In this document: positions 7,032-11,389 of the stretch, piece by piece
How positions within the stretch are numbered: the stretch's first letter is position 1
Layout: the number at the start of each line of letters is the position of its first letter
Source: Gemmatimonadota bacterium
Lineage (GTDB): Bacteria > Gemmatimonadota > Gemmatimonadetes > Palauibacterales > Palauibacteraceae
Length of the DNA stretch: 11,389 bases
Direction: 5' to 3'
NCBI GenBank assembly: GCA_030598525.1
Contig: JAUVPT010000035.1
Span: forward strand, 1 to 11,389
Notes under the pieces: model-generated
Database searches by the model: none
What the model saw: the letters and a program-made list of their open reading frames with translations, nothing else
What the model was told of the DNA's origin: nothing
Translations under genes and position numbers: made by a program

Positions 7032-8746
7032 TCGATTTCGGGCCGGAGGACGGCCGGGATCTCATCGACCTCATCCGGTCTTCCGTCATCGGGGAAAACG
7101 AGGCGGTGCCGGGACCGTTCGGGCCCCGCCGGGTCACGTACGCGGACTACACGGCGTCGGGACGCTCCGTTTCGATCATCGAGGATTTCATTCGCGAGGC
7201 CGTGCTGCCACTGTATGCCAACACTCACACCGAGAGCTCGGGCACCGCTCTGCAGACGACGCGGTTCCGCGAGGACGCTCGCAGGATCATAGGGCGGTGC
7301 GTAAAAGCGACGGACGAGCACGCGGTGATCTTCTGCGGTACCGGTTCGACGGGGGCGATTGACCGGCTGATCGGGGTACTCAACCTCCGTATCCCGGCCG
7401 ATCTCGACGATCGCTACAGGCTCTCGGACCAGATTCCCGCCCACGAGCGCCCCGTCGTGTTCATCGGACCGTATGAGCACCACTCCAACGAACTGCCGTG
7501 GAGGGAATCGATAGCGGATGTGGTGACCATCCGCGAGGACCTGCACGGGGGGATCGATCTCGCTGAGCTGGAATCCCGGTTGGTGGAGTATGCCGAACGT
7601 CCCCTGAAGATAGGCTCGTTCTCGGCGGCGTCGAATGTGACCGGGATCACGACGCCCGTTCGGGACGTTTCGGTGCTTCTGCACCGGCATGGAGCGCTTG
7701 CGTTCTGGGATTTCGCGGCGGCTGCGCCGTACGTGGGCATTCGCATGGGGCCGGATGGAGACTCGGAGGACGATCGCCTCGATTACAAGGACGCCATCTT
7801 CATTTCGCCCCACAAGATGATCGGTGGGCCCGATACTCCGGGCCTCCTGGTGGCCCGTCGGGAGTTGTTCACGAATCGGGTGCCTGACGTCCCGGGAGGC
7901 GGTACCGTCTGGTACGTGAACCCGGACGACCACAGGTACTTCGAGGACCCGGAGAAGCGGGAGGAAGGTGGTACGCCGCAGATTATCGGGTCGATCCGGG
8001 CGGGGCTCGTATTTGCCCTGAAGGAAGCGGTCGGTTGGGAAGCGATCCGGGAACGTGAGGAAGCGTTTATCCAGCGGGCCATCGAGTCGTGGGAGAGCGA
8101 CCCGAATATCGAGATCCTGGGTGATCGGGCCCACGAGCGCCTGTCCATCGTCTCGTTCGTCCTGCGAAGCGGCGACCGGTACCTGCACCACAACTATGTG
8201 GTGGCGCTCCTGAACGACCTGTTCGGGGTTCAATCGCGCGGGGGGTGTTCATGCGCCGGTCCCTACGGGCACCGACTCCTCGGTATCGATGTCGAGACAT
8301 CGCGTGAGTTCGAGCGGGAGATCAGCCGCGGGTGCGAGGGCATCAAGCCAGGCTGGGTGCGAGTCAACTTCAACTACTTCATCTCCGAGACCGTCTTTCA
8401 GTTCATTCTCGATGCGGTGCACTTCGTCGCCGAGCACGGTTGGCGCCTACTCGACCGGTATGACTTCGATCCCAATACAGGTTTGTGGACTCACGTTCGC
8501 GGCCGCGGTGAGCCGCCAATGAGTCTGTGGGACGTCCGCTTCACTCCGAACGGTATCGAGTGTCCCCATCACCGGTATTCGGCGGGCGAAGGAGACCTGG
8601 CATCCTACCTTGAGGAGGCGAGGCGGATCGTCGGGGACGGCGGATCGAATCTGCAGACCCGGGGTCGCTGCACGGGCGAGGTCACGGGAGACTTCGAGCA
8701 TCTCCGCTGGTTCCCGGTTCCGGGAGACGTGGCCGAAGCCCGCTGA
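7028..8746 (+). CDS. Class V aminotransferase / cysteine desulfurase-like PLP enzyme with C-terminal extension
   Basis: This 572-residue fold-type I PLP enzyme falls in the class V aminotransferase group (SufS/NifS, molybdenum-cofactor sulfurase relatives). Positions count from GTG 7028. YADYTASGR (38-46) starts the domain. ANTHTESS (64-71) and FCGTGSTGAIDRL (102-114) form the cofactor phosphate region. GPYEHHSNELPWRE (147-160) carries the ring-stacking His. WDFAAAAPYVGI (227-238) holds the Asp that contacts the pyridine N. ISPHKMIGGP (260-268) contains the Schiff-base Lys263, and GGTPQIIGSIRAGL (314-327) follows. RGGCSCAGPYGHRLLGI (404-420) has Cys407 and Cys409 where desulfurases place their persulfide Cys loop. 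About 100 residues after WRLLDRYDFD (472-481) have no counterpart in SufS. A GTG at 7016 is an alternative; 7028 was chosen because it forms the GTGA overlap with the transporter stop. The gene ends with no gap to the convergent TPR gene. Desulfurase, lyase or transaminase activity cannot be told apart from sequence alone. Confidence 0.87.
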   Translation: MIDFGPEDGRDLIDLIRSSVIGENEAVPGPFGPRRVTYADYTASGRSVSIIEDFIREAVLPLYANTHTESSGTALQTTRFREDARRIIGRCVKATDEHAVIFCGTGSTGAIDRLIGVLNLRIPADLDDRYRLSDQIPAHERPVVFIGPYEHHSNELPWRESIADVVTIREDLHGGIDLAELESRLVEYAERPLKIGSFSAASNVTGITTPVRDVSVLLHRHGALAFWDFAAAAPYVGIRMGPDGDSEDDRLDYKDAIFISPHKMIGGPDTPGLLVARRELFTNRVPDVPGGGTVWYVNPDDHRYFEDPEKREEGGTPQIIGSIRAGLVFALKEAVGWEAIREREEAFIQRAIESWESDPNIEILGDRAHERLSIVSFVLRSGDRYLHHNYVVALLNDLFGVQSRGGCSCAGPYGHRLLGIDVETSREFEREISRGCEGIKPGWVRVNFNYFISETVFQFILDAVHFVAEHGWRLLDRYDFDPNTGLWTHVRGRGEPPMSLWDVRFTPNGIECPHHRYSAGEGDLASYLEEARRIVGDGGSNLQTRGRCTGEVTGDFEHLRWFPVPGDVAEAR

Positions 8747-10294
8747 CTACTTCTTGGCCCGCAGTTCAGCTTCCGCCCAAGCCGCGAGCGCGGGGTCCGA
8801 GGCCGCGATGGCCGCTTTCCTCAAGCCTTCCAGTCCAGGCACGCGTCCGGGAGCCCGCGCCACCGCCTCCGCAAACGCCTGGGCCGCCGTGGTATCCGAG
8901 TTGCGCTCGAGGAGCGCCTCACCGAGAAGTTCGTGGGAAGGCTTTTCTATGACCGGGGGACCGAAAGCGTGGGGGAGAGCCGCTTCGATGAGGGCCGCCT
9001 CTCCGAGGGTCGCGATCGCGTCGGTGTAGTTCTCCTCGACCCAGGCGAGCATGCCCTCGAGTTGAAGCTCCAGGATCTGAGGGCGCCGTACGTACATCTC
9101 CTCCGTGAATCCCCGTTCGGCCATTCCGGCCTCTACGGCAGGTCGGAGCCGCCTCAGTTCCTGGAGAGCCCTCCTGGTGCCTCTGAGGTCCCCGAGTTGC
9201 GCGGCGACGTAGCCCTGGAGGAATGCATCCGTGAGTGCCGCCCCATCGTTCTCCGAGAAATCGACCTCGATCGACATGACATCGCCGGTCCAGTCGCCGG
9301 AATCCAGCACATATCGGCTTCGCATGTCAGCATATGAAGAAAGCGAACCGTCCGCTCCAGCGGTCACCTGCGCGCCGCACGCCTCGAGCAGGGCCAGGGC
9401 CCGGTCGTCTCTCCCTTGCATGAGGTAGCCATACTCGAGCCACTCGTTGTAGTGACCGCAGGATCTCGCCTCCCGCCCATTTGCTTCTGCGTCTCGGTCA
9501 CTGACCGCGTCGGCCCGTTCATTGGCGCGCACCACGGCGTCCCACATTCCGAGGGCGAGGAAGATGTGAGAGGTCATGTGCTGCGCGTGAGCCGCGTCCG
9601 GAGCTATCTCCGAGTAGGCAAGCGCAGCCTTCAGGCCCAGGGAGGCGTGCGCCGGGTCGTCGAAGGAATGGATCGTGTAATGGACCGCGCCCGGGTGGTC
9701 CGGATAGTTCTCGAACACGCCCGATGCGATTGCGCCGGCCTTCATGTAGGTGCGGTGCTCTCGTCCCTCGTGGGCCGTGCCCAGGATCGCCAGGGCATGG
9801 AAGGCTGCAACCTCGGGGTCTTCAGGGTAGGCGCGGTGCAGGTCGGCCATGGCAAGCTCGTACCGATCATCTCGCGCGTCCTTCTCGCCCTCGCCGTACA
9901 GGGATTCTACGGCAGCGAGCCACATCCGCTCTCGGTCGGTCGGTGCCTTGGTCTGGCGGTCCCCAGGAGAGGGAGCCAGCCTGGCGAGCGTTTCCAGCGC
10001 TTCGTCCCGGAATTGCTGATACCAGAGCGGATAGTTCCAGGCCATCGCCTCGCCCCAATAGGCGAGGGCGAAGTCGGGATCCGCGTCCTGGGCCGCGCGG
10101 AAGGCTTCCCGGGCCGCCGGATACTCGAAGCTGTGCAGCAGGGCGAGCCCCTTCAGAAAGGGCTCCTGCGCTTCCGGGGCACCCGAATTCGGGAAGTCCA
10201 CGGCACCGAAGTGCCGCTCCTGAGCCGTTCCCGGACGGGCCAGGAGGATGGCAAAGACGAAGAGAAATGAGATCAGCCTGTACGGGTCCCGCAT
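8747..10294 (-). CDS. Exported TPR protein with conserved histidine-rich core
   Basis: This 515-residue protein has a clear Sec signal peptide: MRDPYR, a hydrophobic run 8-19, and likely cleavage after GTA at residue 24. TPR-like helical pairs follow, for example AREAFRAAQDADPDFALAYW (61-80), and a C-terminal set covers about 453-510. The core carries HPGAVHYTIHSFDDPAHASL (200-219) and AHAQHMTSHIFLALGMW (235-251). These resemble a widespread family of secreted TPR proteins with a YYIHAVE / HMPSHIY pattern, and many of the His residues (200, 205, 209, 216, 236, 239, 243) may sit on one face. CGHYNEWLEYGYLMQGR (279-295) and GPPVIEKPSHELLGEALL (445-462) are further conserved-looking blocks. ATG 10294 has GGAG 8 bases upstream. 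The product is probably periplasmic or extracytoplasmic. The biochemical role of the family is not known to me, and metal binding is only suggested by the histidines. The TAG stop abuts the convergent PLP-enzyme stop. Confidence 0.85.
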   Translation of the reverse strand: MRDPYRLISFLFVFAILLARPGTAQERHFGAVDFPNSGAPEAQEPFLKGLALLHSFEYPAAREAFRAAQDADPDFALAYWGEAMAWNYPLWYQQFRDEALETLARLAPSPGDRQTKAPTDRERMWLAAVESLYGEGEKDARDDRYELAMADLHRAYPEDPEVAAFHALAILGTAHEGREHRTYMKAGAIASGVFENYPDHPGAVHYTIHSFDDPAHASLGLKAALAYSEIAPDAAHAQHMTSHIFLALGMWDAVVRANERADAVSDRDAEANGREARSCGHYNEWLEYGYLMQGRDDRALALLEACGAQVTAGADGSLSSYADMRSRYVLDSGDWTGDVMSIEVDFSENDGAALTDAFLQGYVAAQLGDLRGTRRALQELRRLRPAVEAGMAERGFTEEMYVRRPQILELQLEGMLAWVEENYTDAIATLGEAALIEAALPHAFGPPVIEKPSHELLGEALLERNSDTTAAQAFAEAVARAPGRVPGLEGLRKAAIAASDPALAAWAEAELRAKK

Positions 10295-10373
10295 CTGGCA
10301 AGCTCCAGGTCTTGTGCCTTGGCGTTCTGGTCAGCGCCCAAGCTCGCCGAAACGTCCCGAATGCGTAAGTCCC

Positions 10374-11039
10374 CTAAACCGCCGTCGGGTCGTTCGCCTC
10401 GAAATCGATCTCCCGATGGGTTCCGTCGCAGAATGGCTTGTTCTTCGAAGCACCGCACCGGCAGAGGGCTCCGGCGGCGCCCTCCGCGGTTCCGCCATCG
10501 GAGGCCACGATCGTGAACCGTCCCTCGAGGACCAGGGGGCCGTCTGCACGCAGCCTGACCGTGAGGTGGGTTGAGTCTTCGTCGCCGGGAGGACGGACCG
10601 TCGGTGTTCCGATCACGCCGGGATCCTCGAAGCCGGTCTCCGTGTGTCGACCGTCGCAGTACGGCTTGTTCTCCGAGGCGCCGCACCGGCAGAAGGCCAC
10701 CCGGGTATCGCGCCCGATCTCCGTGTGCTCGGCATCCAGCAGGATCAGGTCGCCGGTGGCATAGACGGGTCCGTCCTGAACTACCCGCAACTCGTTCGCC
10801 GGCGCCTGCGTTTCCTCGGGCCCGCCGTCGAGACGTTCGTAGGCCAGGGCCCCGGTGGGGCATCGGCGAATCACAGCCGCGAGGTCTTCCGCCGGGGCCG
10901 CTCCGGCTTCTATCCAAGGTTTCCGGTTCGGGTCGAACACGTCCGGGAGTCCGTGAACGCACTCGGCGGCGTGAATGCAGCGCTCGGCATCGTAGGTGAC
11001 CCGAATCCCTTCTCCGTCATACTGTCTGATCTTCCCCAT
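10374..11039 (-). CDS. Iron-sulfur protein: Fer4_19-type ferredoxin domain fused to two CDGSH domains
   Basis: This 221-residue protein has three iron-sulfur modules. Residues about 10-70 match the divergent 4Fe-4S mono-cluster (Fer4_19) domain: VTYDAERCIHAAECVHGLPD (14-33), FDPNRKPWI (35-43) and RRCPTGAL (58-65), with Cys21, Cys27 and Cys60. Two CDGSH motifs (CxCx2[S/T]x3PxCDGxH) follow: C117, C119, C128 and H132, then C193, C195, C204 and H208. Each would bind a labile 2Fe-2S cluster through three Cys and one His. No signal peptide or membrane anchor is present, so it is a soluble cytoplasmic redox or cluster-transfer protein. The frame extends to 11252, but ATG 11039 starts at the domain boundary with GAGGAG just upstream (spacing 3, rather tight). 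It lies 79 bases upstream of the TPR gene on the same strand. Domain assignment is firm; partner and pathway are unknown. Confidence 0.92.
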   Translation of the reverse strand: MGKIRQYDGEGIRVTYDAERCIHAAECVHGLPDVFDPNRKPWIEAGAAPAEDLAAVIRRCPTGALAYERLDGGPEETQAPANELRVVQDGPVYATGDLILLDAEHTEIGRDTRVAFCRCGASENKPYCDGRHTETGFEDPGVIGTPTVRPPGDEDSTHLTVRLRADGPLVLEGRFTIVASDGGTAEGAAGALCRCGASKNKPFCDGTHREIDFEANDPTAV

Positions 11040-11250
11040 GCTCTCCTCGCAGTAGCTCTTCCGCAGGGACCTGCCCGCTGCCCGGCCTCGATATCCCCGG
11101 TGAGTGACCGTGAAGCTACCGCCAGCCGGTTCGTCGCAGCCAGATCTCGGCCCGTGCGCATGACATGGACAGCAGTGCCGTCCGCGTGGCCTCCTTCGCT
11201 CCTTCGCGGCTGTTGCGTCGGATCCCGCCGAGCATAGCTTTTCCTCCATC
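11040..11250. promoter_or_regulatory. Divergent spacer upstream of the iron-sulfur protein gene and the phosphotransferase-like gene
   Basis: This 211-base non-coding spacer lies between divergent starts. An imperfect palindrome GCAGGGACCTGC (11063-11074) lies 24 bases before the iron-sulfur gene start and could be an operator. An 8-base tandem repeat CTCCTTCG CTCCTTCG lies at 11191-11206. For the right-hand gene, TTGCGT (11213-11218) and TAGCTT (11235-11240) are 16 bases apart, and the ATG is only 10 bases beyond the second box. Open frames crossing this region on the minus strand are low-complexity Arg/Cys-rich and not credible. All sites are read by eye and uncertain. Confidence 0.3.
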
Positions 11251-11389
11251 ATGCAGGAACGCCTGATCGGATTGTACCGGGAGCGCTTCGGAAAGGCCCC
11301 GTCAGCGGTACTCGCGCTGGCCGGGGACGGGTCGAATCGCGCCTATCGGAGACTGCTGGGCTCCGGAAACGCCTCGATCATCGGTGTGA
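11251..11389 (+). CDS. Phosphotransferase (aminoglycoside phosphotransferase/choline kinase-like), N-terminal part
   Basis: The first 46 residues run off the right edge in an open frame. ERLIGLYRERFGKAP (3-17) is followed by ALAGDGSNRAYRRLLGSG (22-39) and the strand ASIIGV. The G-[DS]-G-S-x-R-x-Y-x-R-L pattern before a hydrophobic strand is the nucleotide-binding N-lobe start seen in APH-type small-molecule kinases, including the cell-wall sugar kinase AmgK. There is no other ATG, GTG or TTG in frame back to a stop at 11161, so ATG 11251 is the only start. No Shine-Dalgarno site precedes it. The substrate cannot be judged without the catalytic loop, which lies outside the window. Confidence 0.6.
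   Translation, partial: MQERLIGLYRERFGKAPSAVLALAGDGSNRAYRRLLGSGNASIIGV

Noticed and set aside
6749..8233. A 494-codon minus-strand open frame opposite the AI-2E and PLP-enzyme genes
   Set aside because: It spans two clearly recognised genes in antisense, has no recognisable domain and shows the biased composition of a complement frame.
11191..11206. Tandem CTCCTTCG repeat as a CRISPR or regulatory array
   Set aside because: There are only two 8-base copies with no spacers, compatible with chance.
1..11389. tRNA, rRNA, riboswitch, insertion sequence or CRISPR array
   Set aside because: Reading both strands, I found no tRNA-like fold, transposase motif, terminal inverted repeats or repeat-spacer pattern. 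Nearly all sequence is accounted for by protein genes.

Overview
This is a gene-dense stretch of a G+C-rich bacterial chromosome. I see no RNA genes, insertion sequences, phage genes or CRISPR arrays. It holds nine complete protein genes plus a partial gene at each edge, and the spacers are short. The mix (a PqqB-like metallo-hydrolase, a YtxJ-type bacilliredoxin, an exported His-rich TPR protein, a ferredoxin/CDGSH fusion and weak Shine-Dalgarno sites) would fit Gemmatimonadota or a similar environmental lineage. That placement is inference only; no marker gene fixes it.

Layout. Bases 1-106 (+) hold the likely C-terminal end of an unidentified gene. Bases 120-2086 (+) hold a translationally coupled pair: a PqqB-like metallo-beta-lactamase-fold hydrolase and a nitronate monooxygenase-type flavoenzyme. 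Bases 2076-5825 (-) hold a four-gene set transcribed as cardiolipin synthase, methylthioribose-1-phosphate isomerase (mtnA), PhzF-family isomerase and YtxJ-like bacilliredoxin. Its tail overlaps the end of the preceding plus-strand gene. A 123-base divergent promoter region (5826-5948) separates it from a second coupled plus-strand pair at 5949-8746: an AI-2E-family membrane protein and a large class V aminotransferase/cysteine-desulfurase-like PLP enzyme. Bases 8747-11039 (-) hold an exported TPR protein and, upstream of it, a ferredoxin plus double-CDGSH iron-sulfur protein. A 211-base divergent spacer leads to the start of a phosphotransferase-like gene that runs off the right edge.

How the genes may work together. 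Three junctions are 4-base start/stop overlaps (GTGA at 1100 and 7028, ATGA at 3242-3245), so those pairs are probably co-translated. Sulfur and redox chemistry recurs: methionine salvage by MtnA, a bacillithiol-linked bacilliredoxin, a desulfurase-like PLP enzyme and a CDGSH protein. The genes lie in several transcription units, however, and no single pathway joins them. I found no convincing undescribed defence or mobile system. The points most worth following are the coupled transporter/PLP-enzyme pair, the PqqB-like/flavoenzyme pair, the mtnA-phzF coupling and the His-rich TPR protein.
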